Source of the DNA: DAINRZ01 sp964634885
GTDB lineage: Bacteria > Bacteroidota > Ignavibacteria > Kapaibacteriales > UBA2268
Direction of reading: 5' to 3'
Length of the DNA stretch: 64,000 nucleotides
NCBI GenBank assembly: GCA_964634885.1
Contig: CAZWLN010000001.1
Span: forward strand, 197,140-261,139
Shown in pieces: positions 8,981 through 16,747 of this stretch. A model generated the notes under the pieces. That model was not told the DNA's origin and made no database searches. It was given only the letters and a program-made list of their open reading frames with translations. The stretch's first letter is position 1. Each line of letters begins with the position of its first letter. The translations under genes and the position numbers were made by a program.

Positions 8981-11704
8981 TTAATACATACTGTAGCTTC
9001 GTTTTTCGTATTTCAGGTCCTGCAACTGAGGCGATTTGATGCCGAAGCGGAGATAGAATCCTTTATTGTAGCCAATCGGGTTCCATTCGAGGTTAAACTG
9101 CCAGCAGTGCAAATCCTTGGATAGATTGAATACATTATCGGTAAGGGTTTTACTAATAAAATCATAGCACAAACGACCGGATAAAGCCCAGGTCTCCGTA
9201 ATGTTCATAGTCAGGTTGGCAGAACAGTTGAGGGACCGCGCAATGCTCCTGGACGATGCATATTCTGAAATCGGGTCGCTGTAAGAATAATTAAGGTTGA
9301 AGCCGATGGACAGCGGAAGTGAAATAGCATTGTAACCCGGGGTATTCTCTCCGAAGATGTCCGCATCTGTAGCTTTGTAAGCCATTTTCTGTGCAAACCG
9401 CTCCCCCAGGCCGGAGCTGTCTCTGGCAGCAGCGCTGTTTGTGTCTTTGTCGGGAACGGTTTGAGTACCGATCTTCAGCCTGTCGAATGAAAAATTGGCA
9501 GACAGAGTCAGGCCGAATGAAGTAAGCCTGAGCAGGCCCTTGCCTTCACCGGCATAGAACCTGTCTGTTAAGCTGTACAGGTTCTTTTTCGACAAAGTGT
9601 CATACGCCATGTCGAAATCATAGAGCGAAAAACCGGCTGACGTATTGAAACTGAAGACACTGATGTCCGGTGTCCTGAAGCCCATGCTGATGTCGCTGAA
9701 TTTATTCCTGTCCTTTTTGAAATCGTAATTGCCGTTCATGGTCCAGGTCAGCAGTTCAATATTCTTTTCCGCGGTGTCGGCGTCATTGATCTTAGCGTCG
9801 AATTTATTGACAATACTGTAGTTGACGGTTTGCTGTTCTCTGGAAGAAGAGATGCCGCCGCCGTCTTTTTCAAACCTGGAGTAAACAATCTTATTTCCTG
9901 CACTGTCAATATAGCTGCCTTTCAGTTCTTTGATGCCCGACAGGTCAGGAGTGAAATTGTATGACAGTGTAGGCTGGAAAGTGTGCCTTAAAGCGTTAAG
10001 CCCAAAAAGCCGCGGTTTGACGATGCCGAAAAGCTTTGTCGAGAGGGATACGCCGTAATTATATGTATAGTCTGTGTAGAAGCCCGATTCCTCGTATGTT
10101 TTCACTACATTGGTAACAGTGTCGCATGTTTTGGTTACTCTGCGGAAGTAGTTGTTAGCGCTGAAGCTGATTCTGGGCTGTATCGTAAAGTAGCCGAGTT
10201 TCGGTGCAATCGACAAACTTGGCCTGTGCTGGATATATTTCACGGGTGTTACAACGGTATCCGTCCAATTAAAAGTTGAGTCTTCACTTATTTGGGTTGT
10301 TCTTTCATTGATGGACTTCGCTTCGCTCCACTGGCCGTTGACACTGTAGCTGAAATTCATGTCCCTGATCCAGTCCGGAACGCTTTGAGGAGAAAGTAGT
10401 TTGTTCAGCGGCTTGAACTGCGGAAGTGAGTAGGACACGGCCGAATTCTGTGAATAGGTACTTGTGATGATGTTCTGGCTTCTGCCATAGGACAGAGAGA
10501 AGTTGGAACCGTTCTGGAAAGAGTGTGAATAGGAAGCGTTTGAACGCATCTCCTGTGTTTGCGTTTGTCTTAGGTTAATGGTAGTGTTTTTGAAGAAATT
10601 ACTGGTGGCATAGTTCAGATTAGCAGTAATGCTGCTGTAAGGTGAGAGCTTCTGGTTATGTTCGACCTGTACCAGGATGTTCTTATCGAAACTATTGTTG
10701 GGATTGGTCCGGGTTTCGCCATACTGCAATTCCATCGACCCATTCAACACATCTTTCAGCGCCCAGTTCCATCCGTTCTTAATAGTATAGCCGCCTTTTG
10801 TGAAAAGGTCAACTGTAATTTTCGTATCGAAGTAGTCGCTAAGGGCAAAGTAATAGCCCAGGTCCTTAAGATTGACACCACGCGTCTGTGTAAAATAGAA
10901 AGAGGGGATTATTACCCCGGACCTTCTTCCGGATTCGGTAGGGAAGAAGAGGCCCACCGGAACAATCAGCAGAGGCATATCTTCGACGTAGAATATTAAA
11001 GGGTCGAGGAAGATTTTGTCCTTATTAATGAATTTCATCTTTGGCGAACCGAAATAATAATGGGAGTGGGGGCTGTCACAGTCAGTGTATTTGCCGTTCT
11101 GGATGAAAATGGTGTTAGGGGAGACCCTCTTAATTTTTTCCCCGTAATAGAAGCCTTCCTGCATTGCAGTCTCACCCTGGCTGATGGCTCCCTGTTTAGT
11201 CTTGAAATTGTACTTTATCCGCTCGCCAACGTAGGCCTCGCCGTTGTCGTCAAACTTCGGATAGCCGATGACATTGCCGGAGCTGTCCCGGAAGCCGGAA
11301 GCCTCGAGAAGCGATTCCTTCGAATAAAGGTCTATTATCTCCGCTTCGAGTTTCTGGGATTTCTGGTCAAGTTTCGCATCGCCGCGCAGATGCATCCTAC
11401 GGCTTCTGAAGTCGAAAACGACCGAGTCTTTGGCCGAATAGACTACCACCGAATCCATGCCCGATTTACCTTCCCTCAGGCTGTCCTTGTCGAACACAAG
11501 AGTACTGACAGTATCCTTAGCGGCAGGCGGCCTGGAAACGGTGTTCACGGCGCTGTCGGGCAGAGGTGCTACAGGAGTGGTTTTAAAGGACTTCTTAGAA
11601 GCGTCTTTTTCAGGTATGGTACTTTTTTGTCCCTGTGCAAATACAGTCTGGAAGGCAGTAAATACCATCAAAACAAGGATAATATATTTGTAGCTTTTGG
11701 CCAT
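8981..11704 (-). CDS. lptD: LptD-like outer membrane LPS assembly protein
   Basis: Inserts lipopolysaccharide into the outer leaflet of the outer membrane. The signal peptide ends VFAQG. A periplasmic OstA/LptA-like region follows (about residues 85-250: VVFDFRSRRMHLRGDAKL, LEAEIIDLY, GYPKFDDNGEAYVGERIKYN). A long beta-barrel makes up the rest. PVGLFFP with GRRSGVIIPSF is a recognisable LptD signature near the barrel entrance. ATG at 11704 gives a standard signal peptide. A TTG at 11719 overlaps the upstream stop codon, has AAGGA at good spacing, and is a real alternative. It is paired with a DUF4292 lipoprotein that may assist lipid traffic. Confidence 0.85.
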   Translation of the reverse strand: MAKSYKYIILVLMVFTAFQTVFAQGQKSTIPEKDASKKSFKTTPVAPLPDSAVNTVSRPPAAKDTVSTLVFDKDSLREGKSGMDSVVVYSAKDSVVFDFRSRRMHLRGDAKLDQKSQKLEAEIIDLYSKESLLEASGFRDSSGNVIGYPKFDDNGEAYVGERIKYNFKTKQGAISQGETAMQEGFYYGEKIKRVSPNTIFIQNGKYTDCDSPHSHYYFGSPKMKFINKDKIFLDPLIFYVEDMPLLIVPVGLFFPTESGRRSGVIIPSFYFTQTRGVNLKDLGYYFALSDYFDTKITVDLFTKGGYTIKNGWNWALKDVLNGSMELQYGETRTNPNNSFDKNILVQVEHNQKLSPYSSITANLNYATSNFFKNTTINLRQTQTQEMRSNASYSHSFQNGSNFSLSYGRSQNIITSTYSQNSAVSYSLPQFKPLNKLLSPQSVPDWIRDMNFSYSVNGQWSEAKSINERTTQISEDSTFNWTDTVVTPVKYIQHRPSLSIAPKLGYFTIQPRISFSANNYFRRVTKTCDTVTNVVKTYEESGFYTDYTYNYGVSLSTKLFGIVKPRLFGLNALRHTFQPTLSYNFTPDLSGIKELKGSYIDSAGNKIVYSRFEKDGGGISSSREQQTVNYSIVNKFDAKINDADTAEKNIELLTWTMNGNYDFKKDRNKFSDISMGFRTPDISVFSFNTSAGFSLYDFDMAYDTLSKKNLYSLTDRFYAGEGKGLLRLTSFGLTLSANFSFDRLKIGTQTVPDKDTNSAAARDSSGLGERFAQKMAYKATDADIFGENTPGYNAISLPLSIGFNLNYSYSDPISEYASSRSIARSLNCSANLTMNITETWALSGRLCYDFISKTLTDNVFNLSKDLHCWQFNLEWNPIGYNKGFYLRFGIKSPQLQDLKYEKRSYSMY

Positions 11705-11715
11705 GTCTATGTGTA

Positions 11716-12489
11716 TCAAAAGGTCCTTTTCTTTGTGTCTGACGGAAGGGTAATGCCAAAAGGCTGTTCATATTTTTCGTCGATTGAGTAATTGTCTATG
11801 TCGAATGTTACAGCTACTTCACGGATTGGGAAGGAAAGGACTATTTTTTTGGCCAGGCTGTAGGCGCCGACAGTTTCATAGTCCGAATAGTGAGCCGTCA
11901 TCACCATTGTACCGTTGGGCAGTTTCCGCTGATACTGAATAATTGTGCCTTTGTTGTTGACAAGTACAAACTCGACATATTCGCTTGCCTTGATATATTT
12001 GTACAGAACGCCGTCATTCCTTTTCTCCACGAATTCATACAAAGAATCGTAACCCGGAGGCTGGCAGCGGAACATCCTCACCATGTCGTCGAAATCCAGT
12101 TCGATATTGAAAGCAGCTTTCAGGTTGCCGGCGCTTGGCACACCTTCGTATGCGGCAGTGTTAAAAACATCGTAATAGAGGAAGTAATCTTTCCTGGCGT
12201 ACAGTTTTCCCACAGCAATCTGCATGGGGCCTGTAAGAGAAAGAGAGATTGAGTCGGTACCGGCAATATATGCTTTAAACCCTCCGGGTAAATTGCTTTC
12301 TTTTTGTTTCAGTGTAACTTTACCCCGTGCCGTAAGGTTCCCTATCCGGCTATTAGCGCTTTGGAACCTTTCTTTCTGCACTTTTTCCGCTTCGCCGGAA
12401 GCAGGAGGGGGGGTACTGCCCGTCTGCTTGACAGATGAACAGGCTGCCGAAAATAATACAATACACAAAACACAGACAATTTTATTCAT
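11716..12489 (-). CDS. DUF4292 family lipoprotein
   Basis: 257 aa from ATG 12489. A lipoprotein signal reads MNKIVCVLCIVLFSAAC. The body has a LolB/LolA-like character: NLTARGKVTLKQ near the start, then short amphipathic strands such as SISLSLTGPMQIAVGKLYARKDYFLYYDVFN. This resembles DUF4292 proteins of Bacteroidota. It sits directly upstream of lptD in the same operon, so a role in moving or placing envelope lipids is an inference from context. A possible minus-strand TAATTTTG box lies at 12539-12546. Confidence 0.75.
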   Translation of the reverse strand: MNKIVCVLCIVLFSAACSSVKQTGSTPPPASGEAEKVQKERFQSANSRIGNLTARGKVTLKQKESNLPGGFKAYIAGTDSISLSLTGPMQIAVGKLYARKDYFLYYDVFNTAAYEGVPSAGNLKAAFNIELDFDDMVRMFRCQPPGYDSLYEFVEKRNDGVLYKYIKASEYVEFVLVNNKGTIIQYQRKLPNGTMVMTAHYSDYETVGAYSLAKKIVLSFPIREVAVTFDIDNYSIDEKYEQPFGITLPSDTKKRTF

Positions 12490-12643
12490 ATATTGATATA
12501 CTCTAATGTTCAACACATTTCACGAGTCGTAAAATTAACAAAATTATTTCATATTGCTTTACGATAATATCAAATATATTTCAACGTTAATTCTCCAATA
12601 TATTATTAATTTTGAAATATTAATTAATGTAAGATTGAAATAA

Positions 12644-13048
12644 ATGGTTTACGTTACAAAAAGAATTGAGTTCTCGGCAGCCCACAGGCTCCATAACCCT
12701 GCATTTTCGGAAGAAGAGAACCTTCGGATATATGACAAATGCAACAATCTCCACGGCCACGGGCACAACTACGTGCTGGAGGTAACGGTTGCAGGCGAAC
12801 CCGACCCCGACACAGGCTATGTCATCGACCTGAAAAAACTCAAGGCGATTCTCATCGAGGAATTGATAAGCCAGGTTGACCATAAACATTTCAACTTCGA
12901 CGTTGGCTTCATGACCGGAACCATTCCGACGGTTGAGAACATTATTGCTGCCTTCTGGCGGGTTCTCGAGAATAAGATACCTAACGGCAGGCTGTACAAA
13001 TTGAAACTCTGGGAGACTGAGAATTCTTACGCCGAATACTTCGGTTAA
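12644..13048 (+). CDS. 6-pyruvoyl-tetrahydropterin synthase (PTPS/QueD family)
   Basis: 134 aa. Zinc ligands are visible: H14 in FSAAHRL and the pair H39, H41 in C33-NNLHGHGHNY. The catalytic cysteine is C33, and the late DHKHFN and LKLWET motifs are present. The CNNxxGHGHNY form is closer to animal 6-pyruvoyl-tetrahydropterin synthase than to QueD (CxxLHGHSF), so tetrahydropterin cofactor synthesis is as likely as queuosine. It acts on dihydroneopterin triphosphate, the product of the folE gene that follows 67 bp downstream. A TAATTTTG box at 12607-12614 may be its promoter. Confidence 0.85.
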   Translation: MVYVTKRIEFSAAHRLHNPAFSEEENLRIYDKCNNLHGHGHNYVLEVTVAGEPDPDTGYVIDLKKLKAILIEELISQVDHKHFNFDVGFMTGTIPTVENIIAAFWRVLENKIPNGRLYKLKLWETENSYAEYFG

Positions 13049-13115
13049 TTGATTAATAATACAAAGATTTAGAATATATTATATTATAGTATTTATTATA
13101 AGGAAATAGTAAGTA

Positions 13116-13856
13116 ATGGAAAATAAAGATGATAAGACAACGGAAGAAGAAGTCTTCTTTGATTTGGATGAAGATGAATTCGATGAACAGATAGGCTATG
13201 AAATCAAATCTTCCTATCCGAAGAACAACGCCGAAGGGCTTAAACTCTTCGACGCCAACGGCAATGTGCCGCTTACAAAAGATGAACGAAAAAAGATGAT
13301 CAAGAAACTCGACAAGAAATTTGTCGAGATAATGGATATATTGCGTATCTCTTTGAATGACCCCAACAGTACGCTAACGCCGCACCGAATAGCAAAAATG
13401 TTCGTTAACGAACTATTTGCCGGAAGGTTCGAGCCTGCTCCCAAAGTTACAGTTTTCCCGAACAGAAAGAAAGTTGACAACCTGATCATCAGCAAAGGCA
13501 TCGAAATCATGTCTGTGTGTTCCCACCACTGGCAACCGATTTCAGGAGAGTGCGCCATATCCTACATTCCCGGCGATTTCGTCATCGGCCTGTCCAAGTT
13601 GACCAGGATCGTCAACTGGTTTGCACGGCGGGGACAGATACAGGAAGAACTGGGTGAACAAATTGCCGATTACCTCGAGAACCTGCTCCACCCGAAAGCC
13701 CTCGGCGTCGTCATCAAAGCAAGGCATTACTGCATGATTGCCCGTGGTGTGCGCGGTTCCGAGGACAAATCCTTCATGATCACTTCGGTAATGAGAGGTT
13801 ACCTGCAAACCGACTCGAAACTAAGGAATGAATTCCTGAAACTGCTCGAAGGGTAA
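13116..13856 (+). CDS. folE: GTP cyclohydrolase I
   Basis: Converts GTP to 7,8-dihydroneopterin triphosphate. 246 aa with an acidic N-terminal extension of about 60 residues. The catalytic core has TPHRIAKMF, the zinc motif C-S-H-H (SVCSHHWQPISG), YIPGDFVIGLSKLTRIVNWFARRGQIQE and RHYCMIARGVR with the second zinc Cys. Its substrate chain continues with the preceding PTPS gene. Translation ends 5 nt before the apparent start of rnhB, suggesting co-transcription. The CSHH-W form (rather than CEHH-L) is a subtype variant. Confidence 0.93.
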   Translation: MENKDDKTTEEEVFFDLDEDEFDEQIGYEIKSSYPKNNAEGLKLFDANGNVPLTKDERKKMIKKLDKKFVEIMDILRISLNDPNSTLTPHRIAKMFVNELFAGRFEPAPKVTVFPNRKKVDNLIISKGIEIMSVCSHHWQPISGECAISYIPGDFVIGLSKLTRIVNWFARRGQIQEELGEQIADYLENLLHPKALGVVIKARHYCMIARGVRGSEDKSFMITSVMRGYLQTDSKLRNEFLKLLEG

Positions 13857-13860
13857 ATCC

Positions 13861-14496
13861 ATCAAGGCAAAAACAACATATCCTGATTACAGCCTCGAAG
13901 AAGAGTATGCACCCAACGGAGCTTCAATTGCCGGAATCGACGAAGCAGGTCGCGGCCCGCTGGCAGGTCCGGTTGTCGCTTCGGCTGTCGTCCTTCCAAG
14001 GGGATTGGCAATCGGGGGGTTGAACGATTCGAAAAAACTGTCGGCCAAAAAACGGGACTATCTCTTCGAAGTAATACGTGAAAAAGCACTCGATTATGCT
14101 GTTGGAATTGTCAGCCATGAAGAAATCGACAGGATAAACATACTCCAGGCTACGATGAAAGCCGCCCATGAAGCAGTTGAATCCTTAGAAGTCAAACCAT
14201 GCCACCTTCTCATCGACGGCAACTATTCCAATTTCAGGGATATTCCGGTTACGACTGTCGTCAAGGGTGATTCCAGGAGCTGTTCAATCGCTGCTGCTTC
14301 CATCATAGCAAAGGTTACCAGGGACAGGTATATGGAAGGAGAAGCCCACGATGAATTTCCCGGATACCATTTCAACATCCATAAAGGATACGCTACGAAA
14401 GATCATATTTTGATGATAAGGAAATACGGGCCCTGCCGTATTCACAGGCAAACATTCCTGACAAGGATTGTCCCGGGGCAGCCGTCCTTGTTCTGA
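13861..14496 (+). CDS. rnhB: Ribonuclease HII, apparent non-AUG (ATC) start
   Basis: Degrades the RNA strand of RNA-DNA hybrids and removes misinserted ribonucleotides. The catalytic motif GIDEAGRGPLAGPVV is encoded at about 13936-13980, followed by GLNDSKKL, LIDGN and SIAAASIIAKVTRD. No ATG, GTG or TTG lies in this frame between the in-frame stop at 13837 and the catalytic motif. The first conventional start is a TTG at 14005, which would remove the active-site Asp and Glu. ATC at 13861 lies 8 nt after GAAGG (13848-13852) and gives a 211-aa protein, normal for the family. A sequence error is also possible. Confidence 0.88.
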   Translation: MKAKTTYPDYSLEEEYAPNGASIAGIDEAGRGPLAGPVVASAVVLPRGLAIGGLNDSKKLSAKKRDYLFEVIREKALDYAVGIVSHEEIDRINILQATMKAAHEAVESLEVKPCHLLIDGNYSNFRDIPVTTVVKGDSRSCSIAAASIIAKVTRDRYMEGEAHDEFPGYHFNIHKGYATKDHILMIRKYGPCRIHRQTFLTRIVPGQPSLF

Positions 14497-14499
14497 ACA

Positions 14500-15288
14500 C
14501 TACTTAGAGTGCTTCTTCATCAGTTCGTTAGCTGTTTTGTTCATCTCGAGGATATAATGCTGGACGTTAGGGTCTGACCTGTAAGTATTAATCAGGGTAA
14601 GAGCCTCTTTATAGCTGCTGAAACCCGATTCGACGAAAATCTGCTCGTTAATCCTGTCATAGCCTGCCTGGTCATTATTATTCTTTTTCAGTTCCCCGAA
14701 CACCAGTTCCTCAAACCTGGAGGATTGCATGAGGCCGAGCGCTTTCTCCAGTTTAACAAGCAGGTCCTGTTTTATCTTTTTCTGTTGATCGGTTAAAATT
14801 GAATCTGAGATGTAGGGGGTAAGAGTACGGTCGAAAGCGTCCTGGATTTCCTGGGCAATCTTCCTGACGTCTTTATTCTTTTCATAGAAGTTTTCGTTTG
14901 TAAGATAGTTGATGCGGTTGGCAAACCCATATTTCCTGACTATAGCTGAAATATGGTTTTCAAGGAAAGCCGTAATCTGGTTTTGAATTTTAACTTCCTT
15001 TTTCAACTCTTTAAGAATTGTTTCGGAGCCGGCCCATTTCAACAATTCCTTTGAAGCTGCAAGGTAATCTGAAACAGGAAGTATCTTACTTTCAGGGCTG
15101 ATGGTGTCGGCCGGGGAGACAGCGTTTGCACTTACAACGGCACTATCTGTCTTAAGGCTGTCCACAGTACCCGAACTGTTTTCATTGCCAGGCAATCTCT
15201 CCTTTTCGTCCGAGCAAGACACAAAAGACAGCAATGTGAAAGATAATAGCAAAAAGCATGATAAGCGCCGGATTACAATCATATTCAT
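14500..15288 (-). CDS. Hypothetical lipoprotein, family member 1 of 3
   Basis: 262 aa from ATG 15288 (AGAGG upstream). A lipoprotein signal ends FVSC, followed by a Ser/Thr/Asp-rich linker. The domain is all-helical by appearance and contains LLKWAGSETILKELKK and ISAIVRKYGF-NRINYLTNENF, then ADRTLTPYISDSILTDQQKK-type helices. It resembles the two following lipoproteins in having a helix ending in a hydrophobic xxxANGF/KYGF turn followed by an E/N-F segment. No known family is recognised. It ends 3 bp from rnhB on the opposite strand. Confidence 0.65.
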   Translation of the reverse strand: MNMIVIRRLSCFLLLSFTLLSFVSCSDEKERLPGNENSSGTVDSLKTDSAVVSANAVSPADTISPESKILPVSDYLAASKELLKWAGSETILKELKKEVKIQNQITAFLENHISAIVRKYGFANRINYLTNENFYEKNKDVRKIAQEIQDAFDRTLTPYISDSILTDQQKKIKQDLLVKLEKALGLMQSSRFEELVFGELKKNNNDQAGYDRINEQIFVESGFSSYKEALTLINTYRSDPNVQHYILEMNKTANELMKKHSK

Positions 15289-15328
15289 GTTACCTCTGAT
15301 TAATTCTGTCAATACCTATATTACAAAG

Positions 15329-15787
15329 CTATTTATTTTTACCGGATTTTTCTTTATTAATTTTTCTGATCCTGTCGTTAGTCACAGATCTGAGCGAGTC
15401 CGACATCAATTTCAGGAAACCATCGTCGGCAAGCCTGCCGCAATAGAGTTCGAATTCCTCACATGATGAATAGCCGTTTGCTCTCAGAATGGAAGCCAGC
15501 CTGTTGTCTAAGTTCGAGTAATCCTTCGAGCCTGCCGAAGCGGAGTACATGGACGAGAACTCATCGGTACCAGCCCAGTCGATCATCTCTTCGAGCGTCT
15601 TCAGCAATCTCAGTGAGTCATTATTGACGACATTCCTGTCCTGTTGCAGAAACTTTTTACTGTTTTCAGAAACTCCGGAAATGCTGCGGGTAACCTCGAC
15701 AACCCTTGAACCGGCAATATGGCCTTCTTTCCCGGAACAGGACAACAGCAGGAAGGCAATTATTATGTAAACAGCAATACTTTTCAT
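15329..15787 (-). CDS. Hypothetical lipoprotein, family member 2 of 3
   Basis: 152 aa from ATG 15787. The lipoprotein signal is MKSIAVYIIIAFLLLSC. The mature part contains MIDWAGTDEFSSMY, then LASILRANGYSSCEEFELYCGRL and a basic C-terminus. Compare IMKANGFNSMEEFGAAAQSL in the 15856 gene: the NG[YF].S.EEF motif is shared. It probably belongs to one small paralogous family. Function is not known. Confidence 0.6.
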   Translation of the reverse strand: MKSIAVYIIIAFLLLSCSGKEGHIAGSRVVEVTRSISGVSENSKKFLQQDRNVVNNDSLRLLKTLEEMIDWAGTDEFSSMYSASAGSKDYSNLDNRLASILRANGYSSCEEFELYCGRLADDGFLKLMSDSLRSVTNDRIRKINKEKSGKNK

Positions 15788-15803
15788 CTTTAGCGCAATT
15801 ATA

Positions 15804-15838
15804 TAAAAAAAAAGGCTGTACACAGAATGCACAGCCTT
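15804..15838 (-). terminator. Rho-independent terminator
   Basis: Arms AAGGCTGT (15812-15819) and ACAGCCTT (15831-15838) pair perfectly. Read on the minus strand, the stem is followed by a run of nine T. It lies just after the 15856-16473 lipoprotein gene and separates it from the next lipoprotein. Confidence 0.85.
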
Positions 15839-15855
15839 CAAACTAAAGGTTTGAA

Positions 15856-16473
15856 TTATTTAGCTTTTTTCTCGCCTTTTTTGGGTTCTTCTTTTTTGGG
15901 TTCTTCGCCTTTTTTGGGTTCTTCAGCAGGCTGAGTCATTTTTTTCTTTTCTTCAGCAATTTTCTTTTTCAGTTCTTTGGGAAGAATCTTTGCAATGTCA
16001 GCTTCTTCATAGACTGAGAAGATGATGGTAGCAGTTTCTTTTGTGATTTTCTCATTCAAAGCAACGATTTCGGGATCTCCGCCGAGTGACTGTGCGGCTG
16101 CACCGAATTCTTCCATTGAATTGAAGCCGTTAGCTTTCATGATTTCAGCGCTTTTAGCTTCAAAACCGGGTTTCATCATTTCGTTCATTTTTGCTTCAAA
16201 TGCTGCATAGTCTTTTGCAACTGCGGGGTCTTTTACAACTTCTTTGACAGCGTTTCTGACGATATTCTTGAAATCTTCAGAATTCTGGAAAGCGCCCATA
16301 TCATTGAGAATCTTCATGAAACCTTCTTTTGTTAAAGCTGGTTTCTGATCCTGAACTTTTGCTGAATCAACAGCGGGTGTCTGAGGTTTTTCTTCAGTTT
16401 TTTTGCCACAGCTTGTAACGCCGATTGCTAAAGGAACAATTAAAAGCAAAGCAAAGAGTTTGAAAAATTTCAT
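15856..16473 (-). CDS. Hypothetical lipoprotein with Lys/Glu/Pro repeat tail, family member 3 of 3
   Basis: 205 aa. The lipoprotein signal reads MKFFKLFALLLIVPLAIGVTSC. A helical domain (about 50-165) holds FMKILNDMGAFQNSEDFKNIV and EIMKANGFNSMEEFGAAAQSL. The last 40 residues are low-complexity repeats of EEPKKGEEPKKEEPKKGEKK, encoded by near-identical 15-18-bp units containing A6 runs. Such tails often reach into peptidoglycan or bind acidic partners, but that is speculation here. It has its own terminator and an intergenic region of about 270 bp upstream. It shares the NGF.S.EEF motif with the neighbouring lipoprotein. Confidence 0.7.
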   Translation of the reverse strand: MKFFKLFALLLIVPLAIGVTSCGKKTEEKPQTPAVDSAKVQDQKPALTKEGFMKILNDMGAFQNSEDFKNIVRNAVKEVVKDPAVAKDYAAFEAKMNEMMKPGFEAKSAEIMKANGFNSMEEFGAAAQSLGGDPEIVALNEKITKETATIIFSVYEEADIAKILPKELKKKIAEEKKKMTQPAEEPKKGEEPKKEEPKKGEKKAK

Positions 16474-16667
16474 AACATAACTCCTAAAAATTAGTTAAAA
16501 AAGTTTGTTTAATAAAAACAGAAAACTTATTATCAATGGTAACAAGGAAATATCCTTATTGTTCAACATTTCAACCACTATTCAAAAAACAAAGGTCAAA
16601 ATTAATCAATATTTCAATAAAAACAATAGTTTTTTTTCAATATTTCGATAATATTAAAATTAAACTA

Positions 16668-16699
16668 TTTCTTAGATTATCATTAAAATCTTAAATTTG
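16668..16699 (+). promoter_or_regulatory. Candidate promoter of pyrC
   Basis: TAAATTTG at 16692-16699 matches TAnnTTTG, with TTTC (one mismatch to TTTG) at 16668-16671, 20 nt upstream. The predicted transcript would start near 16706, inside the longest possible ORF. This favours the internal GTG start at 16748 for pyrC. Confidence 0.4.
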
Positions 16700-16747
16700 C
16701 TTTTTTATGATGAAGTATTGACAAACATTTTATTGATGGAGGACAGG

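Noticed and set aside
11060..11791. 243-aa ORF antisense to lptD
   Set aside because: Shadow ORF opposite the signal peptide and OstA region; composition is not protein-like.
14005..14496. rnhB beginning at TTG 14005
   Set aside because: This start would remove the DEAGRGP active site; the catalytic frame begins further upstream.
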